From: Yamagishiella unicocca
Taxonomy: Eukaryota; Chlorophyta; Chlorophyceae; Chlamydomonadales; Volvocaceae
DNA: 64,000 nucleotides
Direction of reading: 5' to 3'
Assembly: GCA_003116995.1 (NCBI GenBank)
Contig: BDSL01000051.1
Location: 124,001 to 188,000 of the forward strand
The notes below the pieces were generated by a model, which ran no database searches, had not been told where the DNA came from, and saw only the letters and a program-made list of their open reading frames with translations. This document shows, piece by piece, positions 1 to 11,200 of the stretch; positions within the stretch are counted from its first letter, which is position 1; each line of letters opens with the position of its first letter. Made by a program: the position numbers and the translations under genes.

Positions 1-1551
1 GTTTTCCACAGGCAGCCTTAATTGAACGGTGAAGGTGTCACGTTGCCTTGTAGGGTATGCTGGCACCCTTTTGTGCAGGATGTGTGCTCATACCTTGGCA
101 TGCAGTTGTCGGACGACATTGTGTGGCGACACAAATGCCTGCGATGCCTTTAACTCCCTTAGGGATTCGCTCGCTTTTGGGTAAATAACCTGGCACACGG
201 GCTGTTTTATGCTTTTGGGGGCAGTAAATGGGTAGGATTTACGGTATGCTTGCTGCTATCGCGACCGGGAGCATGGGATGTGGCAGTCGTGTTCTCCCGT
301 AGTGACCCGTCGTTTTATTGTCTGCATCCATGGAAGAAATGGCGTATTTTGGGCGTCAGAGACCTTCTCCCCCAGCCCCCCGTGGGCTAGGCCAGCGTCC
401 TCCGGGGGGGAAAGAGCTCGCGGCGTTTGCGCTCCCGGACTGCCCTCGGCGTGCGAGGGTCCTCCCGACCCGAGGTTCCTCCAATTATATTAAGCACTTG
501 ACAAGTCAGTACCCATAGGCGTCACGTAAATTACTGCTGCTAAGCCTGGGACCACACGCCTGGCGGCACCGCTGTGGACAACTCGCAGGCTGATGACGTT
601 GACTAAGCCATATTGTAGTAATAACTGTTAACGGTGGGCCCGAGGCCGTAAGGTGGAGACATCGAGCGTATCGTAATGCGTGGACGCGCATCATTGGCAC
701 CGGTAGGGGTGGTCGTACCCTGCCGCACAGCCTGGCAGGCATCTCTTCACTCCCTCCCGAGCCAGGTGACAGTAGCAGTGACAGGTTAATGCGTAGGTGA
801 TAAAAAGCGCAGGACACAGCCCGTGTCTTACTGGGTAAACCACGGTGCGAGCATCCTTCCGGGTTTTGCTGTGCGGGTTGTGGAGAAACGGCGAGAAACG
901 TTCTCATCCAGCAGTTGCCTCCCTTGTGATGGCCCGGAACCGCTGGGGCTTGCACGGCAGTAGGGCGAAACACATGGGAGACGTGCATGTTGGCCGGAAA
1001 ATGAACCTCGACGAGGGTTTCCCGGTCAGGCCCGCGACACGATTGGTCGGGAGCGTGAGATTATGGAGTGACTACCCGAATGGATCAATAGTGTTGGCTC
1101 GGAATGGCTGGTTCATGAGCCTGCTGCCTCGTCTGGACTGTAACAATCAATAAAAAAACTCGACGAGATTGGTGATCCGTCAGGAAACAACCGCTGATAC
1201 ACCCTGTAAGCATTATATAATAAGTCCTTATGGATAACGAGGACCGATTACGATGGGAGAGATGTGGTCGATTAAGTATACTAAAAAACCCGCCAAATGA
1301 ACGGATCCAACTTGCAGTAAGCCTCCGAGGATTGAAGCTCACGCCCCGCCTCTCAAACTCGCTGGACCCGTAACAACCTTAATCTGACGAGCTCGAATTC
1401 TCCAGGTGGCGCACATCGTGCCTAGCAGCAAGCAATTTTACTACTTACCTGTGCCTGCGACCCTCTTCTTGCATTCCATCGCACCAAACGCCCGATTCGT
1501 AACCAGTTATCATCGAGTCTCACAAGTTATTTTGTTGAAGCCGTGCCACCC
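1..1551. other. 5' flank with no supported gene
   Basis: Short open frames occur on both strands, but none shows a recognisable domain, the strong GC3 bias of the real exons in this window, or a splice-linked continuation. The stretch just before the ankyrin gene is less GC-rich and probably contains its promoter and 5' leader. I see no clear TATA box close to the start codon. Confidence 0.5.
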
Positions 1552-3455
1552 ATGTCACAGCGGCGATCGACGCGTTCGTTGAACAAGGCCTCGACCGCTT
1601 CAGCGGCACGAGTATGGTCGCCGGACATAGTGGAGAACGTCGTGCGCTTCCTGTGCCCCAATGAGGTCGCGTGCACTATCCGCTTGGTGGACAAAGCCAC
1701 TTCGCTGCAGTTCGGCCAGTACACGACTGTCCGGCTTTCTGATCCATCGCCCCACGTCGCATTTAAGAAGCGCTGGGGCGTGCCAGGCGCCATGCGGTCG
1801 CTCACTCTCTCGCGGCGGCAACAGTTGGTATGCCTAACAGCGGCCAGCGGCAGCCTGCCCAACCTGGAAGTGGCGTTTGAGGGTGCGGGTTACGTCTTGA
1901 CCTTCTCGACAACCGACGACGCCAGCACGGATGCCCTCGCCGCTGCTGCAGCCGCTGAGCGGCTGGAGGTGTGCCGGTGGCTCCGGCAGCGTGGCTGCCC
2001 CTGGGGCAAGTCGCTGGCCGCAGCAGCACAGGCAGGCCACCAGGTGGTGTGCAAGTGGCTCCTGGACAACGGCTGCCCCTGGGATGTTAAAGCCATCTAC
2101 GCTGCTGCCCGCGGCGGCCACGTGGGCCTGATGGAGTGGCTGATGGAGCGAAAACCCGGCTACTTTTGTTCAAAGTCGCTTCTAACCGCGGTGGCCGAGG
2201 GCTGCGACCTAGCCACACTGAAGCAGTCATACAGCAAGTGGTACAGGGGGCGAGGAGGCGGGGGCTCCGATGATTGCGCGATAATGGTGGGGGCCGCTGG
2301 CAGCCCCACAGCGGACTGGCAGGCCAAGATTGAATGGCTGGACAATATGGACTACGAATTTTCTGAAGACATCTGTTCTGAGGCCGCATCCCGGCCGGAC
2401 GCAGTGGACCGCCTGACATGGCTGTGGGAGCAGGGCTACGAGGCAGACGTATATGCACTTTACTCGGCCGCCAGCACCGGCAACCTGACTGCTGTGACGT
2501 TCCTGCTGGCGGAGGGCGTAAGAGCAGGTCGTCACCTGGCCCTCCTGGAAGCCGCTCAAGGTGGCCACCTGGCCGTCCTGGAAGCCCTGCACGCCCACGG
2601 CTGCTCCCTGGAGGCCTCAATCATCGCCAAGGCCGCAGCAGAGGGTGGGCACCTAGCGATGGTGGTCTGGGCGGTGGAGACGCTCGGTGCCACGGTTGCA
2701 AGTATCGACCCCAACGACGCGGCCATGTCAGGCAGTGTGGAGCTGCTGTCCTGGCTGCACGAGCGCGGCTGTGTTTTGAGGGAGGGCACCCTTGTCGCCG
2801 CTGCAAGGAGTGGCTGCGAGGAGGCGCTGGAGTGGCTGCTGGATCACGGCTGCCCCATGACGGTGGGTGAGACTGCGCTAGCCCCCGTGGGCTGATGGCG
2901 GTTGGCTCGCTTGTTAGTTGGTTAAACGAGGCTTCGAGGGAAAACGAGGGAAAACGCTTACATGACGTGAGGGGGCATGACGGTGAACCAACTAACTAGC
3001 GAAACGAGTGGCTGCCGTACCGTTGCGATTAGGGTTTGTTATGTGCAGTTCCGTTAAGCCTGCGCGCGGGAATGTTGGGGCTGATATGGGTGACCGCAGG
3101 CCTGCCGCCAACGTCTCATCTCGCCATGTTAAAACCCATAACGCAACATTCCTTCCGCCTCCGTCCTCAGCACAACGGTCGACTGTACGATGCTGCTGCT
3201 ACCAACAACGACCTGGCCATGCTGCGCTGCTTGCGGCGGCTGGGCTGCCCCTGGGGCCCCGACAGGACGACGTTCACGTGCTTGGCCTGGGACACGTATG
3301 AGTTGCCTGTGCTGCGCTGGCTGGTGGAAGCGGGCTACCCGGTGGATTGGGACGCAGCAGGGAAGGCAGCGGGCCAGCGGACGGGGGGGGATCGGCACGA
3401 GGTGCTGGCGTGGCTGGCAGCCGAACGGAAGCAGCGATTAGGTGCATCGCAGTAG
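1552..3455 (+). CDS. F-box-like / ankyrin repeat protein
   Basis: Two exons, 1552-2862 and 3171-3455, give 531 residues. The intron is phase 0 with a GTGGGT donor and a CAG acceptor, and joins GCPMT to HNGRLYDAAA. ATG 1552 (MSQRRSTRS) is the first ATG of the frame. Residues ~25-60 (SPDIVENVVRFLCPNEVACT) resemble the degenerate F-box at the start of many Chlamydomonas ankyrin proteins. From ~125 onward, ankyrin-type helices recur about every 33 residues: LEVCRWLRQRGCPWG, VVCKWLLDNGCPWD, VGLMEWLMERKPGY, LAVLEALHAHGC, ELLSWLHERGCVL, EALEWLLDHGCPM. Exon 2 adds two more (LAMLRCLRRLGCPWG, LPVLRWLVEAGYPVD). Such proteins are protein-interaction modules, possibly SCF ubiquitin-ligase adaptors; that role is inferred. 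The family is large in volvocine algae, so no specific orthologue is named. Confidence 0.88.
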
Positions 3456-5457
3456 CAGATGTCGCGACAGTCATGGTGGCAGTAGCGTATCCCCCCGGCG
3501 CCCTCGGTTTGTCGGCCGTGGATTAGCGGATTTTCTTATCAAACCCCCCGGCGCCCAGGGAGTGCAAGCGCTGCAGACCTGGCCCTAGACCGACGGATGG
3601 CCCTAGCGGTTGCCTGGTGTGGGTGCGGTAGCCCGGTTGTCATTTGCACGCTTAGTTGTCAAGGGCGCACGATGTGGTGTGGTGCGGAGCAGGGACTCAC
3701 TCCACTTCATCGCCACCCCACGTGCCAGATGGGTTCCACAATCTTGTGTTCGGGTGAGGTAGGGTAAGGGGTGTGGGAGGCTCGGAATAATGGCCCCCTG
3801 CCTTGCCATTGACCTTGTGCATGGCTGGGTGGTGGTGGGTGGTGGAGTGGTGTTGCCAGGAGGACCCTGTGGAGACATGGAATCTGAGAGGGATGGTGGA
3901 GGAGGGGGTAGCTAGGCGCTGTGTCCGCCCACCCGCTCTCGCTCCCACCCTTGGGTACGACTGTATGGCACGCGTCGTTTCAGTCGCGTCGCCCGAACAT
4001 TGCCACGGTGTTGTACCTGGGTAGAAGCCCCGTGTGCAATGGTGGGGGAGGGAGAGGTCGAAGACACGAAACGGGAAGTGCCCATCCCGCCACCTGTGTA
4101 CGGCATACCTATGTTGGTTACATTCCTTACCTTCACTGCTCATCAATATTCTCCCAATGGTTGTCGGGACACCCGACAGCAAAGGGTGGTCCTGCTACTT
4201 TGCGGTGTCTGGTGTTTGTCCGATTTCAGGATCCCGCCTGAATAGTATTAGAAGAGCAGGTGGACGTCATTAGTAAGGGGGTGTTGAATATGCCAGTACG
4301 TATCTTGCACGCACTGGAGGTCAGCTGCCCGCCCGTGAAGGCCGCTGTTGGCTGGTATGCGGTGACTCGGCAGCAGTGGAACGCTTCTACTGCCCGAGTG
4401 CCCAGCTTACAGTGGCCTTCGCGCTGAGCTGCGGGGAATGGGCCTAACGCCCAATGCCGCGATGCTGCAGTTATGAGTGCTGAGAACTGACGGGTCTAGC
4501 ATGCGTTTTAGGAATCACCCCACAGCGATCACTGGTATCAGGACACAGCAGCTACTACCTGACCGGGCGATGTCTTTTCACATATTTTCATATTCCTCTT
4601 TATACGTTGCCTTTGTTTGCTGTTCATGAGAATGCAACTGTTATAAGGGAGCTGCAGCAGCTAGGTGTGCAAAAGCACAACCTCGAGGGCCCGATGGACC
4701 AGACCGCTACAAAGCTCACGGGCACGAATGCCTCACCAAGTAGGGAGAGACAGCAAAAACGCCGACAGAAGAAAGGACACCGACCGACAGCTGGGTGAAA
4801 ACCGCCAACCGCCAACCCACGCACGGGGCGACAGAGCCAAGGAAACCAACCAGGACAGAGCAAGGCACCGAAAAAACACGGGACCGACAAGGCCAACAGT
4901 AACCACAGCAGCACAGGGAAAGCGGGCCCAAACAGCACCACCACCGGGGCCTAGGCAGCAGGCAGACCCGCAGCCCTTGGGCGACCGTGAAACAACCTGC
5001 GCCCTGCCCCGGAGGAGGCCAAGAAGGGGTGGATAGCCGGGGCCTCCCCCCCCACACAGGGGCGGAGACCCAGCGCCGCAAAAGCGCTCAGTCGAGATAA
5101 GATATCAGCAGCGACCCCCGCACGAAGCCACCGACGGGAGAGGATGACAGACGGGAGAGGGTGGTGCGAAGCCCCAGAAGAGCCGCCAGGGCTGTCAATG
5201 ACCAGGCGGGCCGCGACCAGCCAGGTGATGGGCCGCGACCAGCCAGGTGATGGGGAGGCGGCGGAGGAGGGCGTCAACCTGAGCCAGGGCAGGGGCCTCG
5301 GCTGGCGGGGCGGCAGGGGCAGGGTGGGCGGGTGGGGGCCCCAGAACACATTGCAGCACGGCCCGCTGAAGCCAGCCAGTGCAAAGGTGGTGCTGGGAAG
5401 CCGAGAGGCCCCGCCGCACTGGCAGCGGCCACCAGTCCGCGGACCCGCACTGGCAGG

Positions 5458-5943
5458 GCGAGCAGCGGGCGGTGACTCCCGCGTGGTAGCGAGCAGCGGA
5501 CAGCGACTCCCCCGTGGTAGCGAGCAGCGGACAGCGACTCCCCCGTGGTCGCGAGCAGCGGACAGCGACTCCCCCGTGGTAGCGAGCAGCGGACAGCGAC
5601 TCCCACGTGGTAGCGAGCAGCGGACAGTGACTCCCACGTGGTAGCGAGCAGCGGACAGCGACTCCCCCGTGGTAGCGAGCAGCGGACAGCGACTCCCCCG
5701 TGGTAGCGAGCAGCGGACAGCGACTCCCCCGTGGTAGTGAGCAGCGGACAGTGACTCCCCCGTGGTAGCGAGCAGGGGACAGTGGCTCCCCCGTGGTAGC
5801 GAGCAGCGGACAGCGACTCCCCCGTGGTAGGGAGCAGCGGGCAGCGACTCCCCCGTGGTAGGGAGCAGCGGACAGCGACTCCCCCGTGGTAGGGAGCAGC
5901 GGACAGCGACTCCCCCGTGGTAGGGAGCAGCGGACAGTGACAC
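5458..5943. repeat. 31-bp minisatellite, about 16 copies
   Basis: The unit core GTGGTAGCGAGCAGCGGACA continues through GCGACTCCCCC to make 31 bases. About 16 head-to-tail copies carry scattered single-base variants (GCGACT/GTGACT, AGCGAG/AGGGAG/AGTGAG). Because 31 is not a multiple of 3, the frame cycles, and a 31-residue peptide period spans three copies. On the minus strand this leaves a 330-residue open frame, which I treat as a by-product of the repeat. Confidence 0.92.
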
Positions 5944-8101
5944 GCGTCAGGCGCCTGGCTAGGTTATCAACCGCCAGGCCTACTCATTAATGTCCAACAT
6001 AAGGGCCTAATATATTCGGGCCCTTCCTGATCCAACTTCCTTCCTACCACGGCATGGGCGTTGCGATGGTGTAGGAGATGACTTACCTGCAAATTCGCGT
6101 TCATGTGTGCAGGAGTCGCTGGACCTCCAATGGGGTTGGCCATGTGCCGACTCAGCAGTGGACCGCACCCAAACTGCCAGAGGTACATCGGCTGGGCGCG
6201 GAATCAGAGGGTATGGCCGTGGGAGCAAGGCGGAATATCAAGAACGCTGTCCAGCATGGTCCAGCGGAGCGGGACCGTTTCGGCATCGTGGCGCAGCCTA
6301 CCACTCACTCCGAGTGCAGGCCAATGCCATACATCCTCCGGTTTCACCGGCGCATTGCCGTCTTTACAAGGCGAGGCGAGGTAGCCGCGAAGCAGGGTTC
6401 GGGGTGCTATGCAGGCACAGGTGCGGGGGAGAAGGCTGGGCACACAGACGGGGCGACGGCGCACGCTACATATGGTGCAGCTAGAACAAGACTCCTGCCC
6501 GCCCAGACGTCCCTGATCACCGCCGTAACGTGCCCTACGATGACTGCAAACAAACCCGCCGTCCGTTGCCACGTCCTGCTGCACAACATCCCAACGCACC
6601 ACTCCCACAGCTTTAGCATCACTACGACTTAATAACCGGCCAGAGGATACGGCGTGCCTAGGTGTGAACACACCCTGGCATAACACAGCCACGTGCTCGC
6701 CCGTAACGCCACTTACCTCAGAGACCCTAGACTCACGCCGCCTGCATCAGGACTCGAAGTACGCATAGCGTTCTTGCAGTGTGTAGGCAGGCCACAATGG
6801 TGGGAACGCGGCGCCGGTGGCGGAAGCTAACGCCCGCTGGGGCAGGGCATGCAGCGGTGCCCCCACCCACGACGCGCATGTTTTCTGCCATTTCCAATGC
6901 TTGTTAAGACAGTATCCAGGAAAGCAGGAATTCAGGACATGCGCATCGAGCAAGGCAGTCCTATGTATGCCTGTATGCGATGGGGGGGGGGCCCTGCCGC
7001 CAAGCATAGGTGGCGCATTCCTCGGCATTCCTCTACAGCCACCTACAAACATCTCCCAACCAGCCCTAAGCTGGTCCAATGAGCATGGCGAACTGCTGCT
7101 ATCCCTGGCGGTCACGCCTGAACATATGGCAGGGGCGTTAAACTTCAGGGTTACAGGGTCCTGTTGATGTCTCTTTCCCACCCATATCCAAAGCGACCTC
7201 AGCCGTGGGCCGAACACACATACACAGCCCCCCAACCACCCAGGACACAAGCCACACGCAATCTTACAACGCCCGCATTTGAGCTCCGTTATCCACATAT
7301 AAATCCAATCAGTTGCTTGATAGCAACGTCACTCGATGTGGGCTTTTGCATTTGAGAGGATTTGCGACTGCAAAATCCTGCACGCACGTTACGTCGTGGC
7401 ACTACGTCATACCGACAGAATTAACTCATCGTCAAGTTTTTGAGGAAGTCACGTGGGGCAGTGCAATCGTAATGATCAGCCAGGGCTTCCTGGGTGCGTC
7501 TGGCTATGCACAAACAACCGTCGGACATGCTTTGACTTGTGTGCACAGCATACAGACATCATTCGCTGCGACATGTTCACTTCCTACGTATTAGATCGCG
7601 CATAAGAGAGTTCCGATACTACATACAATAAGTTTTACTTCGTTCTCAAGGGAAGTGCGTTCTCTGGAGTTCGTACTGCGAACAACGCCTCCATGCGCCC
7701 AGTATAAGGGTTTTTATATGGACTGAAGGGAAAACTTAGCAGAAACATGTCAGCGTTGAAAGATCGCTATGCGATCCGCGTCACACCAAACCGTTTTTGT
7801 CCAGTGATAACAAAACTCCTTGACATTTTGCGCTTTATAGACAGCGAACCTATTTGAACACCAAAAACGATGGTAAGCATTTGGATGACTCCACGAAGAC
7901 TGACTGAGCCAAGCCACGGCAGTACAGTTCGACGCGCAGAACCTAAAAACAATTCATTTAGACGGACCCAACCTCCAAGCTCTGATTATCGGTCATTTGA
8001 GCGACATTAAGAGCAGCAAACAGGGGAGCTATTTCGTACGTAGTACAGCTCTCGCGCTTCCGTTTAGCTTCATTAAGGTAATATAACTAAATTAACTTGT
8101 C

Positions 8102-8107
8102 TATATA
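8102..8107 (+). promoter_or_regulatory. Possible TATA element of the CDPK gene
   Basis: TATATA lies 116 bases before the ATG at 8223, at the end of an AT-rich stretch. The position suits a core promoter with a short 5' leader. No transcript evidence is available here. Confidence 0.35.
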
Positions 8108-8222
8108 CTCGTCCTCAGTGAAATATACCGCATGTTACTTGATGCCGCTCAGTATTTGGGCCAGCGACGTTCCGTCGTGTCCAGACTGGGGCGGCAACAT
8201 TTAGTTGTTGGCAGCAGAATTA

Positions 8223-11200
8223 ATGGGCAATCGCAGCTCTAAGGTTACGGTGGTGCGAGGTGGTGGCGAGGAGTCTGCGCCTGAGGACGCCGCATTCCGG
8301 ACAGCTTTGGGAGCAGAATACGCCAGCTCCAAGCACAGGGCATCCGGCCGGATTGCTTGGGACCAACAGAACTTGTCGACTCATAGCAAGGATAGAGATA
8401 ACGAGGGGGAAGTTTTGGTCGACCGTGACAGCGCCCGAGAACGCGACAGCACCTCATCTGGAGGTATTTGGTCCTCCGGCTTAAGCGGCAGGAAATCTCG
8501 CAACCAAGGTCGTGGCGAAAAGGTCGGCGCACGCGAACCAGGTGGCGTCCCTGCACATCCCTCAACTCCTTCGCCCGAGGAGTCGCAAAAGCTGCCCACC
8601 TTGTGCGCTTACCAAGATATCGGTATACCATACGGCAATCAGAGCGCGCCTTGCACGAGCCTCCGCAGCCAGGCAGACACGCGGACATCCGGCACCGGCA
8701 GCAGCGGCACCCTCTCCAGCCAATTGCCGAAGCCAAAAGCTCCGGGCGCCACCAGTAAGAATATTGCATACAAGCCGGTCGATCTAAGCTCCATGGCAGC
8801 GGTTCCGACGGTCGTTGCGCAGCGTGAAGGCGGTATTCCGGCGGCCAATGGCCGCGCGCCACAGGCTTCACCTCCGCAGCCGGCGGCCGGTGGCCACACA
8901 GCAACAAATGCCCCACCCGAGGGAGGAACATCGGCCGCGCCAGCAGTGGACGCAGTTCAGTGGGTAATCCGTCCCGGCCCGCCTGTGGAGAGCGTATACA
9001 AGGTTGGGAAAGTTTTGGGCCAAGGAAGCTTCGGAGTGGTGAGTCTCTTTGTACCCTTGGAAGCGCATGCAACAGGGTTTTGAGAGCATAGCAGGCCCCA
9101 ACATGGCACGTCTTCATAGGGGAAGCTGGTGGGCGGGGGCGTGACGATATGCCGCACGTCAAACGCTCGTCGTGCGCTTCTGGGTCGCACGCGCAATGTG
9201 TTGCCCACCTGTTACGGGTCCATGGGGCAAGGAGGAAAATGACAGGGCTGCGACCGAGGCTGGACCAGCCGGCCGTCACCGTTATCATTGCATCGGACAT
9301 TTCGCTTGTCGGAGGCGGGAAATGGGTTTTTCGTATTTTATGGTGGGGGGTGTTACCAGCGGACGGACCTTGGGCCGGATAATGGCAGCCAAGTGAAGGC
9401 CGATTGTGCGTCGTTCTATGCTCAACCCGCTGACCACCGGCCTGGACCGCTCTTTTGCACTCACGCCCTGCCGCTCGCACACTTGGTCATGAGCTCCTCC
9501 CTCCCCCCCATCCTGCCCCCCCACGGCCCCAGGTCCGAGGCGCCACCCACCTAGTCACGGGGCTCGAGGTGGCGGTCAAGACCATCCGCAAGTCGCTGCT
9601 GCGCGCAGCTGACGTCAGCTCACTTCGTCGGGAGGTGGAGATCCTGCACCACCTGTCTGGCCACCCGCACATCAGCCAGCTGCTGGGCGTGTTCGAGGAG
9701 CCCCGCCAGCTACATCTGGTGCTGGAGCTGTACAAGGTGGGGGCGGGGAGGCGGCGGGAAGCGCGCGAGGTGGCGCGGCCGGCTTGGGAGCCGGCCTGCA
9801 GGCGTGCGCTGGGCGTGGCTTAGGAGCAGGGAGACAGTCCCTGCGGACTAACGTTGTGCGGTCAGGGGGGAAGCTAGGTGTCCATGCGGTGCGCTGGATG
9901 GCTGGTCGGATGGCTGATCAGGCAGGGCCTAAAATCGATCCGCCCCTTCCCTCGACACCTGGCACGCTCCAGGGAGGCGACCTGTTCGACGCCATCATCG
10001 GTGTGGGCCGGCATAGCGAGCGGACCGCAGCGGATGTAATGCGGACGGTGCTGACCGCCATCTCGTACTGCCACGCTATGGGCGTAGCGCACCGGGTAAG
10101 CTTGGGGGGTTTTGCGATTTGGGTCAGTCCATGCGATTTGGGTCAGGTTGGGTCAGTCCATGCGATTTGGGTGACGTTTGGTCAGTCCATGCAATTTGGG
10201 TCAGTCCATGCGAATTGGGTCAGGCTATGCAATTGGGATCAGGCCTTGCGGAATGGGTCGGGCCCTGCGATTGCGATTCGGGGTTTCATGCTCTTGATAC
10301 TGATGCCCCCGAATTTCCTATCGAGCTGGCGTCGGTAATTGCCGACGCAGCATTGTATATGTATTGAAAATGTTTAGTGCCAGTTGTGAGCTGCCAATCG
10401 CTTTCCATGACATCATCACGGCGCTGCTGCGCTCCTTCCAGCAACCCTCACCGCCCGAAAACTCCCAACCCCTGGATACCGCAACCAGGACATCAAACCT
10501 GAGAACTTCATGCTCACGGCCGACACCCCCAAGGACGGCCAGCTGCCGAAGGCCCCCATCCCTGTGAACCCTAAGGATCCGGCCTCACTGGTGGGACTGG
10601 GGGCGCGGATGAAGCTCATTGACTTCGGACTGTCGACCTTCTGCACAGGTGGGGTCGGAGGGAAGAGGGGAGGGGAGGGAAGGGGGGGGGCTACCGCCGC
10701 CTGGCCCCGGGGCGGGGGGGTTGCGAGAAAAACCCGTGTACGACGAAAACCCACCTCATTGCTGTGGAGGGCTGACACCTCGACCACGCCATCCCGACTC
10801 TTGTGGTGCCGTACAGACGACACGCCGTTGACCGAGATTGTGGGCACGTCGTACTATGTGGCGCCTGAAGTGCTCGAGGGCCGCTACAGCCTGGCTGCAG
10901 ACGTATGGTCCGCAGGCGTGATCCTGCACATCATGCTGGTGGGTACGGTGGTTGTGTTTTTCCTGCGCTGCGCCGCCGCCCTCCGAAAAACGGTGTACGG
11001 CTCCTGCGCGGTCGCGCACTCGCTCCCCGGAGTTGCAACGCAGCGCAGCTGCAGCCCAGTCGCTACCCACGCGGGCCCGTCAATGCAGGGGAGTGCTCTA
11101 GCACCACCAGCAGCAGGAGCAGCCTGGACTGTTGCCCTTTGGCCGTTTCGGGTCGCGTTCACCGCATGCTATGGGGTACCGTAGTCCTTCTCCCGGGCCG

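Larger units (their letters stand above)
3456..8222. other. Gene-poor intergenic region with minisatellite
   Basis: About 4.8 kb without an exon I can support. It contains the 31-bp array (separate entry), an A/C-rich strand at ~4640-5040 coding only basic low-complexity peptides, and a short inverted repeat near 6003-6023 around an AT core. The last ~600 bases (7600-8200) are AT-richer and end in the probable promoter of the kinase gene. Several 60-180 residue open frames exist on both strands but look like chance frames. Confidence 0.5.

Noticed and set aside
278..1153. Short overlapping frames near the left edge
   Set aside because: They overlap each other on both strands, lack family similarity and have no regulatory context.
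4951..5943. 330-residue minus-strand protein
   Set aside because: More than half of it is the frame-cycling translation of the 31-bp repeat, and the rest has no domain.
8245..9480. 411-residue minus-strand frame opposite the CDPK
   Set aside because: It is antisense to exon 1 and intron 1 of a clearly coding gene. GC-rich codon bias often opens the antisense frame.
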